The notes beneath the pieces were generated by a model. The model saw nothing but the letters and a program-made list of their open reading frames with translations. It was not told the origin of the DNA and did no database searches. From positions 154,179 through 218,178 of the forward strand of contig NZ_CABPST010000009.1 in NCBI RefSeq assembly GCF_902459805.1: DNA of 64,000 nucleotides. The letters are read 5' to 3'. The stretch is from Pandoraea bronchicola (GTDB lineage: Bacteria; Pseudomonadota; Gammaproteobacteria; Burkholderiales; Burkholderiaceae). Positions 8,447 through 17,356 of the stretch are shown here, piece by piece. The position numbers were made by a program, and so were the translations under genes. Every line of letters starts with the position of its first letter. Position 1 is the stretch's first letter.

Positions 8447-8476
8447 TTGCCAGTGAAGGCGGTTCCGGTGGATAAT
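8447..8476 (+). promoter_or_regulatory. Sigma-70 type promoter for the trmB leader
   Basis: TTGCCA (8447-8452) and GATAAT (8471-8476) are separated by 18 bp, predicting a transcript start near 8483. It lies just past the HxlR stop codon. Confidence 0.5.
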
Positions 8477-8482
8477 CGAGCC

Positions 8483-8612
8483 CGCTCCCGGTGCTACGGC
8501 CCGGGAAAATCCTTTGAAAAATCATCGTGTTGGGCGCCAATTCACGCAGTAATGCCGAAGGTACCGCCCGCCGCAGCACTCCTCGACAAGCCGTCGTCCC
8601 AGACGGCTTTTT
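8483..8612 (+). ncRNA. Possible leader RNA or small RNA ending in a terminator before trmB
   Basis: From the promoter-like sequence to a Rho-independent terminator (stem AAGCCGTC / GACGGCTT at 8588-8609 followed by a T run) is about 130 nt with no credible reading frame. The first part can fold (CTCCCGG ... CCGGGA). The terminator ends only about six bases before the trmB ATG, so it would either cut transcription before trmB (attenuation) or end an independent small RNA. No known riboswitch family was recognised. Confidence 0.45.
8588..8612 (+). terminator. Intrinsic terminator in the trmB leader
   Basis: Eight-base-pair stem, six-base loop and TTTTT. It is immediately upstream of a coding start, so it may be conditional. 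Confidence 0.7.
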
Positions 8613-8618
8613 GTTTCC

Positions 8619-9419
8619 ATGACGAACCACGGACAACCGCCGGCTGACGACGCACAACCGGCCCACGACGACGATGCCGGCCTCGGCGCGCCGCAATCCC
8701 ATGCCACGGGCGACGACGAGACGTTCGTCGGACCTGACGGTGTAGCGCACCCGCGCCGCATTCGCAGTTTCGTGCGCCGCGCAGGACGCAGCTCGGAAGC
8801 GCAGAAACGCGCGTTCGATGTGCTCGGCCCGAAGTTCGTGCTGCCGTATGCGCCCGAAACGCTCGACTGGCCCGCAGCCTTCGCGCGTGCCGACGCACCG
8901 CGTATTCTCGAAATCGGCTTCGGTATGGGCGACGGCACCGCGCATATCGCGAAGGTGCGGCCGACGGACGATTTTCTCGGCGTCGAAGTGCACGAGCCAG
9001 GCGTGGGCGCATTGCTCAAGCTCATTGGCGAAACGCCGCTGTCGAACGTGCGCATCATTCAACACGACGCCGTGGAAGTCGTTCAGCACATGCTGCCGGA
9101 AGGCTCGCTCGACGGCGTTCACGTCTTCTTCCCCGATCCCTGGCACAAGAAGCGCCATCACAAGCGCCGCCTGCTGCAGCCGCCGTTCGTCGCTTTGCTC
9201 GCGTCGCGTCTGAAACCGGGCGGCTACCTGCACTGCGCCACCGACTGGCAGGAATATGCCGAGCAGATGCTCGAAGTGCTCGGTGGCGAAGCCACGCTTG
9301 AAAACACAGCGGCCGATTACGCACCGCGTCCGGACTATCGTCCCGTGACGAAGTTCGAGAATCGCGGCCTGCGCCTCGGCCACGGCGTGTGGGATCTCGT
9401 GTTCCGCAAGCGCGGCTGA
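8619..9419 (+). CDS. trmB: tRNA (guanine-N7-)-methyltransferase
   Basis: 266 residues. It methylates G46 in the variable loop of many tRNAs using S-adenosylmethionine. The SAM-binding region [12 protein letters not shown] (residues ~91-102) and the family signature [14 protein letters not shown] are clear, and the C-terminal T-K-F-E-N-R-G motif is present. An acidic, low-complexity N-terminal extension of about 35 residues precedes the conserved part. It is a single-gene unit between a leader terminator and a strong terminator. Confidence 0.96.
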   Translation: MTNHGQPPADDAQPAHDDDAGLGAPQSHATGDDETFVGPDGVAHPRRIRSFVRRAGRSSEAQKRAFDVLGPKFVLPYAPETLDWPAAFARADAPRILEIGFGMGDGTAHIAKVRPTDDFLGVEVHEPGVGALLKLIGETPLSNVRIIQHDAVEVVQHMLPEGSLDGVHVFFPDPWHKKRHHKRRLLQPPFVALLASRLKPGGYLHCATDWQEYAEQMLEVLGGEATLENTAADYAPRPDYRPVTKFENRGLRLGHGVWDLVFRKRG

Positions 9420-9450
9420 GGAATATCGCCGGCGTCGCCGAAAGGAAGAA

Positions 9451-9477
9451 GGGGCACCGCGCGGTGCCCCTTTTTTC
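9451..9477. terminator. Bidirectional terminator between trmB and uppP
   Basis: GGGGCACC GCGC GGTGCCCC followed by six T on the plus strand. It also has A-rich sequence on the other side, so it serves the convergent uppP transcript weakly. Confidence 0.85.
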
Positions 9478-9507
9478 ATTCTGCTTTCGGTCTTGCGCGC
9501 GCCGGCC

Positions 9508-10350
9508 TCAGTCAGCCCAGACGACCAGCCCGCTGTAACCGGTAGCCAGCACCACCAGACCGAACACGATGCGATACCACGCGAACGCCGTGAAGTCGTG
9601 CGACGCGATATAGCGCAGCAGCCAGCGCACGCAAATGAAAGCGCTGATGAACGCGGCAATGAAGCCGATGCCGAACAGGCTGAAATCGTCGACCGACAAC
9701 GTCGAGCGTGCCTTGTAGAGTTCGTAAATGGTGGCCCCGAACAGAATCGGGATCGCGAGGAAAAACGAAAACTCGGTGGCCACCTTGCGCTCGAGCCCGA
9801 ACATCATGCCGCCGATGATCGTCGCTCCCGAACGCGACGTGCCCGGCACAAGCGCGAGACATTGCGCGAAGCCAACTTTCAGGGCGTCGGCGAGCGAGAG
9901 ATCGTCAATCGAGTTCACACGCGGCAGCTTGCCCGCTTCGGCGTTGCGGCGGTTGTGCCGCTCCACCAGCAAGATGATCACGCCACCGACGATGAACGCC
10001 GTGGCCACCACGGTCGGGTTGAACAATGCCGCTTTGATGTGCTTGCCGAGCAACAGACCCAGCACGATGGCCGGCAGGCACGCGACGATCACGTTCACGG
10101 CAAAGCGGCGCGCCTTCGCATCGCTGCCGAGGCCCGCCACCACCTGCGCGATCTTGACGCGAAACTCCCAGCACACCGCGAGAATCGCGCCGAACTGAAT
10201 CACGATCTCGAAGACCTTGCCCTTGTCGTCGTTGAAGTCGAGCAGACTGCCAGCCAGAATCAGGTGACCGGTCGACGAAATCGGCAGGAATTCGGTCAGA
10301 CCTTCGACCACGCCGAGAATGACGGCTTTGAACGCCAGCAAAAAATCCAT
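9508..10350 (-). CDS. uppP: Undecaprenyl-diphosphatase (bacitracin resistance)
   Basis: 280 residues with about eight membrane segments. It recycles the lipid carrier by dephosphorylating undecaprenyl pyrophosphate at the inner membrane. Hallmarks are [17 protein letters not shown] at residues ~14-30 and P-G-T-S-R-S-G-A-T in the second half, both with catalytic residues in the BacA family. The length matches the family. It is transcribed alone, with a short leader between 10351 and 10434. Confidence 0.97.
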   Translation of the reverse strand: MDFLLAFKAVILGVVEGLTEFLPISSTGHLILAGSLLDFNDDKGKVFEIVIQFGAILAVCWEFRVKIAQVVAGLGSDAKARRFAVNVIVACLPAIVLGLLLGKHIKAALFNPTVVATAFIVGGVIILLVERHNRRNAEAGKLPRVNSIDDLSLADALKVGFAQCLALVPGTSRSGATIIGGMMFGLERKVATEFSFFLAIPILFGATIYELYKARSTLSVDDFSLFGIGFIAAFISAFICVRWLLRYIASHDFTAFAWYRIVFGLVVLATGYSGLVVWAD

Positions 10351-10434
10351 GCAATGAGTTCCTGAGGAGTCGCGAATAACGGATTGGGGAAACGGGAGCG
10401 CTAAAGGGTTCGGCGGATCGGTCAGCCGACCTCG

Positions 10435-11064
10435 TCAGCGAGCATCGAATTTGACGTTCACGCCATGCGAGAGCACGGTGATCGCCCCCGGCTGACGCGC
10501 CACGCCACCCACGCTGAGTTGCTCGGGCTTGAACGTATAGATGGGCGCGCCTTGCAGCAACTGCGTCGCAATCAGGGCACCTGCCGCGTTCAGTTGCCGT
10601 GACCAGCGCTCCGGCAAACCATCGATGGTAAAAGTCTCGACTTCCGGGTCTCGCAGCACCACCGACATCGTGGCAGGGTCGTACGCGAGTGCACTGTCGA
10701 TGGCAAGCGTGCCCGTGAGCGGTGCACCGCCCAGCGGATGCGTCACCCTGGCATCGATGGACACGGCCAGACGATTGCGGTCCGGCAGCAAGGTCAGCCG
10801 CGGGTGCGTGAGGTTCACATCAAGCACCGCCAGTACACGGCGGTCGAACGGAAACTTGCGCTCCAGCGCGCGCTGCAACTGACTTTCGGAGAAGGTGTAT
10901 TCGTTGCCGAACGGCAATCCCGCGCAGGCCGCCAGCCCGGCGGCGAGTGCTGCACTCCCCGTCAACGCCAGCCAACGACGGCGTGAAACGCGCCGGGCCG
11001 GCTTTGCAAGCAGTGCCTCGCACTGCTGATGAATCTGCTGATCTGGATGAACACTATCCGGCAT
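10435..11064 (-). CDS. DUF1439 lipoprotein
   Basis: About 209 residues. The N-terminal region has S-R-R-R-W-L-A-L-T then a hydrophobic stretch ending L-A-A-C-A-G, a lipobox with the lipidated Cys. The twin-Arg start could mean Tat export. The remaining domain with alternating beta strands (R-V-L-A-V-L-D-V-N-L-T-H-P-R) resembles DUF1439, an outer-membrane-linked lipid-binding-like fold. I chose ATG 11064; an in-frame start 12 codons earlier exists. Role unknown, periplasmic side of a membrane. Confidence 0.75.
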   Translation of the reverse strand: MPDSVHPDQQIHQQCEALLAKPARRVSRRRWLALTGSAALAAGLAACAGLPFGNEYTFSESQLQRALERKFPFDRRVLAVLDVNLTHPRLTLLPDRNRLAVSIDARVTHPLGGAPLTGTLAIDSALAYDPATMSVVLRDPEVETFTIDGLPERWSRQLNAAGALIATQLLQGAPIYTFKPEQLSVGGVARQPGAITVLSHGVNVKFDAR

Positions 11065-11180
11065 GTCACGTTCCGCTACAGGGCGTCCGGCGCCCGACAC
11101 GCGCGACTATAGCATTCGCTTGTGACGCGCTTCTACGCGCCAGTGCGCCCGAGCGCCCGAGCGAGCGCCGATGGCCTCGA

Positions 11181-11444
11181 TTACGCCGCCATCGGCGCAG
11201 TCATCACTTCCAGTTGTGACAACCAGGCAACTGCCTGTGCGCGATCCGCACCGCACATCTCGGCCGATGGCTGCAACGAACCACATACCGCCGGACGCTG
11301 CGGGCTGCCGAAGATCAGGCAGCGGTCGTCGTCGTCCAACTGCACACAGCGAGTGTTCGCCGGCTTGCCGTTCGGCATGCCGGGAATCGGCGTCGAAATG
11401 GAAGGCGCGATGCAACACGCCGCGCAGCGGGGTCGGCAGTTCAT
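11181..11444 (-). CDS. YkgJ-family cysteine-cluster protein
   Basis: 87 residues. [12 protein letters not shown] near the start, then a Cys in R-C-V-Q-L, another in R-C-L-I-F-G and two more before the end give the CxxCxxCC + C pattern of YkgJ-type proteins, thought to bind zinc or an iron-sulfur cluster. A longer frame covers the same strand in another register; the Cys spacing decides for this one. It lies between the lipoprotein and SDR genes, same strand, without tight coupling. Confidence 0.8.
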   Translation of the reverse strand: MNCRPRCAACCIAPSISTPIPGMPNGKPANTRCVQLDDDDRCLIFGSPQRPAVCGSLQPSAEMCGADRAQAVAWLSQLEVMTAPMAA

Positions 11445-11559
11445 GAATGGATAGGGGGAAAAGCAGAGGGATCGGCGTCATCCGCACGGAGAAACGCCGT
11501 CTCAGGCCGCGCATTCTACCGTGAGTGGCGAAGCGGGGCCTGCGCGGCCCGCGCCCGGC

Positions 11560-12342
11560 TTACCAGGGCAAGCTGCCTTCGCCGCCGAAGAACCCGCCCG
11601 TCACCGGCCCGCGCTCGCCGAGCGCCAGCATCAGCACGCTACGCGCGCCTTCGGCAAGCCCCTGCCGTGCCCGTTTGCCGTTCGCATCGATCGTCAGGTC
11701 GGCGGGGGCGCCCGGATCGACCGAGTTCACCGTGATCGACGTCTCGCGCAATGTATGCGAGAGCTGTACCGTCAGCATGTTCAACGCCGCCTTCGACGCA
11801 TTGAACCCGATCTGCCGAAACGCCGAAGGCTCCCACGCCGGATCGCTGTTGTGCGCCAGCGACCCGAGACCGCTCGACACGTTGACGATGCGGGCCCGCG
11901 CCGAGCGCGCCAGCCACGGCAGCATGGCTTGCGTCACGCGCAATGTACCGAAGAAGTTCGTGGCGAAGACCCGCTCGACCGCTTCGATGGAGGCTTTCTC
12001 CGGGGCGTCGTCGCGCGGATCGGTCACCGCCGCGTTGTTCACCAGCACGTCGAGCCGCCCGTGATAGCGGCCAATGCGATACGCGGCCGCGTGGAGCGTC
12101 TCGGGCCTTAGCAGGTCGATCACCAACGTCTCCGCCTGGAAACCCGCCTTGCGCAGCGGTGCAACGACTTCCTCCCCCTTCGCTTCCTCTCGTGCCCCCA
12201 CGAGGACCGTCATGCCGGCCTCGGCCAGCGCACGCGCGACTTCATGCCCAATACCTCGCGTCGCGCCAGTCACCAATGCCACGCTTCCCAGATGGCGATC
12301 GGCATTCTCGCTTACCGCGTTCTCGATGGCGTCCCGTTTCAT
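11560..12342 (-). CDS. Short-chain dehydrogenase/reductase
   Basis: 260 residues. The nucleotide-binding T-G-A-T-R-G-I-G-H-E (residues ~22-31), N-N-A-A (~102), the catalytic Ser region (I-V-N-V-S-S-G) and an active-site N-A-S-K (Lys kept; the usual Tyr position reads F-N-A-S-K) are visible, so the Tyr of the YxxxK motif is replaced by Phe. It starts at ATG 12342 after GGGAG. It is divergent from a TetR regulator, which probably controls it. Because the catalytic Tyr is missing it may be weak or use another residue. Confidence 0.85.
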   Translation of the reverse strand: MKRDAIENAVSENADRHLGSVALVTGATRGIGHEVARALAEAGMTVLVGAREEAKGEEVVAPLRKAGFQAETLVIDLLRPETLHAAAYRIGRYHGRLDVLVNNAAVTDPRDDAPEKASIEAVERVFATNFFGTLRVTQAMLPWLARSARARIVNVSSGLGSLAHNSDPAWEPSAFRQIGFNASKAALNMLTVQLSHTLRETSITVNSVDPGAPADLTIDANGKRARQGLAEGARSVLMLALGERGPVTGGFFGGEGSLPW

Positions 12343-12440
12343 CACTGCTCCCGTCGAAATCCCTGTTGTGCTGCGCCTGAGCGCGCGCAAATTTGTTAGC
12401 ATCGAGTTTATGAAGAATCCTTCAGATTTTCCATTCGCAT

Positions 12441-13109
12441 ATGAAACCGGACAGCCAAGCCCCCGCAACGCCCCGTAAATCGCCGCAGCAGGCGCGTTCG
12501 CGGGTCACCATCGACGCCATTTTCGAAGCCGCGCTTCAGGTTTTGCTGCTCGATGGCGGCCGTCAGTTGACCACGACTCGCGTCGCCGAGCGGGCGGGGG
12601 TGTCGGTCGGGACCCTGTATCAGTACTTCCAGAACAAGCAGGTCTTGCTCTACGCGGTGCTCGGGCGGCATATCGACCGGATCGTCGAGACCGTGGAGGC
12701 AACGTGTGCGGCCTCTCATGGGCAGCCGCTCGAAGTGATGGCGCGCTCGCTCGCCGAGGCGTACGTGGGCGCCAAGATGTCGGACATCGAAGAAGCGCAG
12801 GCGTTGTATCGGCTCTCGGAAGATCTGGATGGGCGCGAAGTGTTCGCCGGGGCGGCCACGCGCATGCATACGGCCGTCGTCACCATGCTCAAAACCGCGC
12901 ACGACACGCGTTTCGACGATCCTGAGACGGTCGCCTTCGTGTTCCTGAACTCGATGAGCGGCCCCCTCAAGGCGATTCTCGAAAACCGCGCGCCCGCCAG
13001 TGCCTGCTACGAAACGCTGGCGGGACAGATCGCCGATCAGATGGCGACGATGTGTGGCGCTTACCTGCTTCGGGTCGCCCAACCGGTCACGCCGAACGCC
13101 GCCGCATAG
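12441..13109 (+). CDS. TetR-family transcriptional regulator
   Basis: 222 residues. The N-terminal helix-turn-helix (T-T-R-V-A-E-R-A-G-V-S-V-G-T-L-Y-Q-Y-F-Q-N-K) at residues ~45-68 is typical of TetR. The C-terminal half is an all-helical ligand-binding domain. It is divergent from the SDR gene with about 100 bp between; a short TGAAG-N4-CTTCA repeat at 12409-12422 could be an operator. Confidence 0.9.
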   Translation: MKPDSQAPATPRKSPQQARSRVTIDAIFEAALQVLLLDGGRQLTTTRVAERAGVSVGTLYQYFQNKQVLLYAVLGRHIDRIVETVEATCAASHGQPLEVMARSLAEAYVGAKMSDIEEAQALYRLSEDLDGREVFAGAATRMHTAVVTMLKTAHDTRFDDPETVAFVFLNSMSGPLKAILENRAPASACYETLAGQIADQMATMCGAYLLRVAQPVTPNAAA

Positions 13110-13226
13110 CCACGCAGGCGCCGCACTTACGCCGCCTGTGTGGCAAAAGTTCACGCGTCATAATGACTGCCGCCCGGAACTGGTAAAATGCCGGGTTGTG
13201 TTTGCCTACTACCCACGGTAACCGAG

Positions 13227-13895
13227 ATGAATTACGAACAGGCCCGCTTTAACATGATCGAGCAGCAAATCCGTCCCTGGGACGTGCTCGATCAAGAGGT
13301 GCTCAATCTGCTCAAGCTCGTCAAGCGCGAGGAATTCGTGCCGACGGCCCAGCGCGCCCTCGCCTTCACCGACGTTGAACTGCCGCTGCCGGGCGCGGCC
13401 ATCGCCGACAAGAGCCAGCACATGATGTTCCCGCGCGTCGAAGCGCGCATTCTGCAAGCGCTCGCGCCGAAGAAGAATGAGAACGTGCTCGAAATCGGCA
13501 CGGGTTCGGGCTACATGGCCGCCCTGCTCGCCTACAACGCGCATCACGTGACGACGATCGAATTCGACGCCAACCTCGCCCAGACCGCCCAGCAGACGCT
13601 GCGCGCCAACGGCGTGACGAACGTGGAAGTCATCAATGCCGACGGCGCGCAAGGCTGGAGCGCCGCCGCACCGTACGACGTGATCGCCATCTCCGGCGGC
13701 CTGGCCGAACTGCCGCAAGCGTTTCTCGACCAACTGAAGGTCGGTGGCCGTCTGGCAGCTTTCATCGGCGGCAGCCCGGTCATGGAAGCGAAGCTCATCA
13801 CGCGCATGTCCGAGACCGAGTACCGCGCCGAAAACCTGTTCGAGACGCAAGTGGCCTATCTGGTTGCACCGCAACCGTCGAGCTTCAAGTTCTGA
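13227..13895 (+). CDS. pcm: Protein-L-isoaspartate O-methyltransferase
   Basis: 222 residues. It repairs isoaspartyl residues in aged proteins using S-adenosylmethionine. The Rossmann motif V-L-E-I-G-T-G-S-G-Y-M-A (~residues 88-99) is clear. In place of the classic M-V-x-x-Q region it has N-M-I-E-Q-Q-I-R-P-W-D, which is common in the Burkholderiales Pcm-like group. Start at ATG 13227 because the homologous region begins with MNYEQARF. It begins the pcm - rhodanese - tolC series. Confidence 0.88.
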   Translation: MNYEQARFNMIEQQIRPWDVLDQEVLNLLKLVKREEFVPTAQRALAFTDVELPLPGAAIADKSQHMMFPRVEARILQALAPKKNENVLEIGTGSGYMAALLAYNAHHVTTIEFDANLAQTAQQTLRANGVTNVEVINADGAQGWSAAAPYDVIAISGGLAELPQAFLDQLKVGGRLAAFIGGSPVMEAKLITRMSETEYRAENLFETQVAYLVAPQPSSFKF

Positions 13896-14042
13896 GCCCG
13901 GCTGCCGGGGTGACGTGCCGTCCGGTCACGGACGACGCGCCCCGGAATGCCGCGAGCGGACCGGTCCCGCGCCCCTTTGCGGGGGCAAATGCGTGTGGGA
14001 ATCGACGAGGACCGGACGCCACCAATACGACACACGAACATC

Positions 14043-14366
14043 ATGCAAAACATTACACCGGCGCAATTGGCCCAGTGGCTCGCGGACGGGGACCGCAGCC
14101 AACCCACGCTTCTCGACGTGCGTGAGGATTGGGAAGTGCAGACCTGCCACATCGCCCAGAGCAAGAACGTGCCGCTCGGCGACGTGCCCGCCCGTCTGAC
14201 GGAACTCGACGCCGATGCGCCCATCGTGTGCATCTGCCATCACGGCATGCGCAGCGCACGCGCCGCAATGTTTCTGGAACAACAAGGTTTCTCCCAGCTG
14301 TTCAATCTGGACGGCGGAATCGATGCCTGGGCTCGCCAGGTCGATCCGTCGATGCCGACTTACTGA
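14043..14366 (+). CDS. Rhodanese-like sulfurtransferase domain protein
   Basis: 107 residues, one rhodanese domain. L-L-D-V-R-E-D-W-E near residue 20 and the active loop C-I-C-H-H-G-M-R-S, with its second Cys as catalytic residue, are intact. It lies between pcm and tolC, 10 bp before tolC. Likely moves sulfur in the cytoplasm; acceptor unknown. Confidence 0.9.
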   Translation: MQNITPAQLAQWLADGDRSQPTLLDVREDWEVQTCHIAQSKNVPLGDVPARLTELDADAPIVCICHHGMRSARAAMFLEQQGFSQLFNLDGGIDAWARQVDPSMPTY

Positions 14367-14375
14367 GCCAGGGCC

Positions 14376-15902
14376 ATGCGCCCTTCGAGGCTTGCCGCGC
14401 GTGAGCGCGCGGCCAGGCGTGCGCCTGCGTTGCGCACCCTCTCTGCGAGCGCCCTCGTCATGGCGACGACGCTCGCGGCCCTCATGGTTCACGCCGCGCC
14501 CGCCGGCGCCACCGATCTTCTCCAGCTTTACAGCGAGGCCCAGAGCCGCGACGCGCTGATCGCCAGCGCCCGCTCGGCCTACCTCGCCAACATCGAAGCG
14601 CTGCCGCAGGCCCGCGCCGCACTCCTGCCGCAGGTCTCCGCGCGCTGGGGCTCCGTCAATACGCACTACGGCTCGGGGAACGTGTCGAACACGTTCGTCA
14701 GCAGCGGCTACAGCCTTGCGCTCACGCAACCTATCTTCCACTGGGATAGCTGGCAGTCGTATCAGCAAGGCAAGCTGACGGTCGCGAGTGCCGAGGCATC
14801 GTTCGCGCAAGCGGAACAAGATCTGATTCTGCGCGTGGCGACCGCCTACTTCGACGTGCTCGCCGCGCAGGACGACCTTGCGCTCGCCGGCACGCACAAG
14901 CAGGCTATCGCCGAACAGCTCGCGTCCGCCAAGCGGAATTTCGAAGTCGGTAACGCCACGATCGTCGACACCAACGAAGCGCAGGCCAGCTTCGATCAGG
15001 CCACTGCGCAGGAAATCGCCGCACAGAACACGCTCGATGTCCGCCGTGCCGCCTTCGCGCGAATCGTCGGGCATCCCGTCGGTTCGCTCGCCACGCTGCG
15101 CGCAGGCGCAACACTGCCGTCGCCCCAGCCGAACAACGTGGCGGACTGGGTCGCACAGGCGGAGCAGGCCAACTACGGCGTGCAACTGCAAACGCTTACG
15201 CTCGAGACCGCGCGGCGTGAAACGTCGAAGGCCAAGTCCGGCTATATGCCGTCGGTCGATCTGGTCGCTGCCGGGGCGCACTCGAACGTGGGCAACGCCA
15301 ACAGCCTGCTGTCGTCGGCCATGTCGAGTCCGTCAAGTCCGGGCTCGGGACCGAGTTCCGCCGGGCAGATCGGCATTCAGATCAGCATTCCGATCTTCTC
15401 GGGCGGCGCCGTGCAGAGCAAGTTGCGCCAGACGCTCGCCCTCGAAGACAAAGCCATGACCGACCTGGATGACGCGCGGCGGCTGGCCGTTTTCAGTGCT
15501 CGCCAGTCCTATCTGGGCGTGTCGAGCGGGCTGGCGCAGGTCAAGGCACTCGAAGCGGCCGAGCAATCGGCGCAGTCGTCGGTGGCGTCGAACAAGCTCG
15601 GCTATCAGGTGGGCATTCGCATCAACGCCGATGTCCTCAACGCCGAAGACAAGCTCTTCACCACGCGACGCGATCTCGCCAAGGCGCGCTACAGCACGCT
15701 GCTCTCGAGCCTTCAGTTGAAAGCCAGCGCCGCCACACTCGTCGACACGGACTTGCAGTTGCTCAACGCGTTGCTCACGGAAAATCCCGAGGCTTCCGCA
15801 GCCATGGCAGGCGCTCGTGAGGCCGCACCGGCCGACGCCGGAGCCGGGTTGCCCGCGCGTGGCGTGCGACCGGGCGTCACGGCACCGTCGATGCGGCGTT
15901 AG
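14376..15902 (+). CDS. tolC: TolC-family outer membrane efflux channel
   Basis: 508 residues. The Arg-rich start followed by a hydrophobic segment ending A-G-A is a signal peptide. Two repeated halves with long coiled-coil helices follow, each with the L-x-x-A-x-x-x-N/A-I-E and L-x-V-G-I/N pattern of TolC. It forms the trimeric outer-membrane exit duct for drug efflux pumps and type I secretion. The C-terminal ~40 residues are Pro/Ala-rich. It converges with waaA, with a strong shared terminator. Confidence 0.93.
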   Translation: MRPSRLAARERAARRAPALRTLSASALVMATTLAALMVHAAPAGATDLLQLYSEAQSRDALIASARSAYLANIEALPQARAALLPQVSARWGSVNTHYGSGNVSNTFVSSGYSLALTQPIFHWDSWQSYQQGKLTVASAEASFAQAEQDLILRVATAYFDVLAAQDDLALAGTHKQAIAEQLASAKRNFEVGNATIVDTNEAQASFDQATAQEIAAQNTLDVRRAAFARIVGHPVGSLATLRAGATLPSPQPNNVADWVAQAEQANYGVQLQTLTLETARRETSKAKSGYMPSVDLVAAGAHSNVGNANSLLSSAMSSPSSPGSGPSSAGQIGIQISIPIFSGGAVQSKLRQTLALEDKAMTDLDDARRLAVFSARQSYLGVSSGLAQVKALEAAEQSAQSSVASNKLGYQVGIRINADVLNAEDKLFTTRRDLAKARYSTLLSSLQLKASAATLVDTDLQLLNALLTENPEASAAMAGAREAAPADAGAGLPARGVRPGVTAPSMRR

Positions 15903-15966
15903 TCACCCGGCCGCTTGAGCCGGTAGAGCCGCTTGGGCCGGTTGAGCGGACACGAAAGCGCATAGC

Positions 15967-16006
15967 AAAATGCCTCGTATGGCCAGTTCGGCATGCGAGG
16001 CATTTT
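15967..16006. terminator. Bidirectional terminator between tolC and waaA
   Basis: Perfect 11-bp stem AAAATGCCTCG / CGAGGCATTTT with flanking A and T runs on both sides. Confidence 0.9.
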
Positions 16007-16045
16007 GTTTTCAACGTGCAGACAGCGTTCGGTGCCGCGGCGAGG

Positions 16046-17356
16046 TCAGTCTTGCGCGACAACGACACCCGTGTCGAGCCAACGGCCCAACGCCGCAACA
16101 GTGCGCGCCGTCGCCCCTTGATGCTGTTTCGCGAACAGCAGCGCCGCAGTGCGCATCGCAAGCCGGCGGTCGTCGTTGAGCAGCAGATCGGCCAGCGCCG
16201 TGGCGAGTTCGCCCGCATCGCTGACACGCAATGCCGCGCCCGCCGACAGGGCGTTCTCGCTAGCCTGCGTGAAGTTGAACATGTGAGGGCCGAAGACGAC
16301 CGGCGTGCCCGCCGCACAAGCCTCGATCAGGTTCTGACCGCCCAGTGGCAGCAGACTCCCGCCGATGAACGCGACATCGGCCGCAGAGAAATATGCCGCC
16401 ATCTCGCCCATCGAATCGCCAAGAACCACGTCGACATCGGCAGGCAGCGGCGTGTCGTCGTCGGGCCAGGCACTGCGGCGAACGTAGTTGAGCCGCACCT
16501 TCTCCAGCATCGCCGCGACCTCATCGAAGCGCTGCGGATGACGCGGCACAAGCACCAGCAACGAACGCCGCCCCACATCCGAGGCTGCGGCGAGCATCGC
16601 ACGCGCCTGAAGCACCAGCGCTTCCTCGCCATCGCGCGTGCTCGCCGCGAGCCAGACCTTGCGCTCGCCGAAGCGCTCGTGCCAACGCGCACCCCGCGCG
16701 AGCAGTGCAGACGGCGGCGTCATGTCGAATTTGAGATTGCCCATCACGTCGACGTCGTGCGCCCCCAGCATGCGAAGCCGCTCGGCATCGGCATCGCTCT
16801 GCGCGAACACGCGGCTGAAGCCGCCGAAGACCGGCTTGGCCGCCTCGCCAAAGCGGGCGGCACGCCGGAACGAACGTGCCGACATGCGCGCATTGGTCAG
16901 CACCAATGGCACACCGCTTTCACGGCAGGTGAAGATCAGGTTCGGCCAGACTTCCGTCTCCATCACCACGCCGACGCTCGGTCGCCATTGCTTCAGGAAT
17001 CGCCGGATCGGACCGACCATGTCGTAAGGCAGATAACAGCGCAGCACACGATCGCCGAACAGGTTTTCGCCCGTGGCACGCCCGGTGGGCGTCATGTGCG
17101 TGAGCAAAATGCCGTGAGACGGGTAACGCGCCAGCAGCGCGTCAATCAACGGCTGCGCGGCGCGCGTCTCCCCAACGGAGACGGCATGTACCCAGATCAG
17201 CGGACGGCCGGTGTATGGCGGAGCATCGTAAAACCCGAAGCGTTCCCCGATGTGACGGCGATACCCGGGCTCGAACCGGCCGCGCCACCACAGGCGAATG
17301 ACGGCCAACGGTGCAACGATCCACCAGAGCGCGCGATAGACGAGACGCAGCAACAT
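16046..17356 (-). CDS. waaA: 3-deoxy-D-manno-octulosonic acid transferase
   Basis: 436 residues. It adds Kdo to lipid A precursor at the inner membrane. The N-terminal hydrophobic anchor, the conserved W-V-H-A-V-S-V-G-E-T region (~residues 50-60) and the C-terminal donor-site G-G-S-L-L-P-L-G-G-Q-N-L-I-E match GT30. It is third in a waaC - kdoO - waaA operon; its ATG directly follows the kdoO stop. Confidence 0.97.
   Translation of the reverse strand: MLLRLVYRALWWIVAPLAVIRLWWRGRFEPGYRRHIGERFGFYDAPPYTGRPLIWVHAVSVGETRAAQPLIDALLARYPSHGILLTHMTPTGRATGENLFGDRVLRCYLPYDMVGPIRRFLKQWRPSVGVVMETEVWPNLIFTCRESGVPLVLTNARMSARSFRRAARFGEAAKPVFGGFSRVFAQSDADAERLRMLGAHDVDVMGNLKFDMTPPSALLARGARWHERFGERKVWLAASTRDGEEALVLQARAMLAAASDVGRRSLLVLVPRHPQRFDEVAAMLEKVRLNYVRRSAWPDDDTPLPADVDVVLGDSMGEMAAYFSAADVAFIGGSLLPLGGQNLIEACAAGTPVVFGPHMFNFTQASENALSAGAALRVSDAGELATALADLLLNDDRRLAMRTAALLFAKQHQGATARTVAALGRWLDTGVVVAQD

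Noticed and set aside
8483-8612. 4.5S RNA or known riboswitch in the trmB leader
   Set aside because: The conserved SRP core GGTCAGGTCCGGAAGG is absent and no known aptamer was recognised.
11107-11514. 135-residue frame overlapping the YkgJ gene
   Set aside because: It lies in another register of the same DNA; the Cys-cluster pattern supports the frame at 11181-11444.
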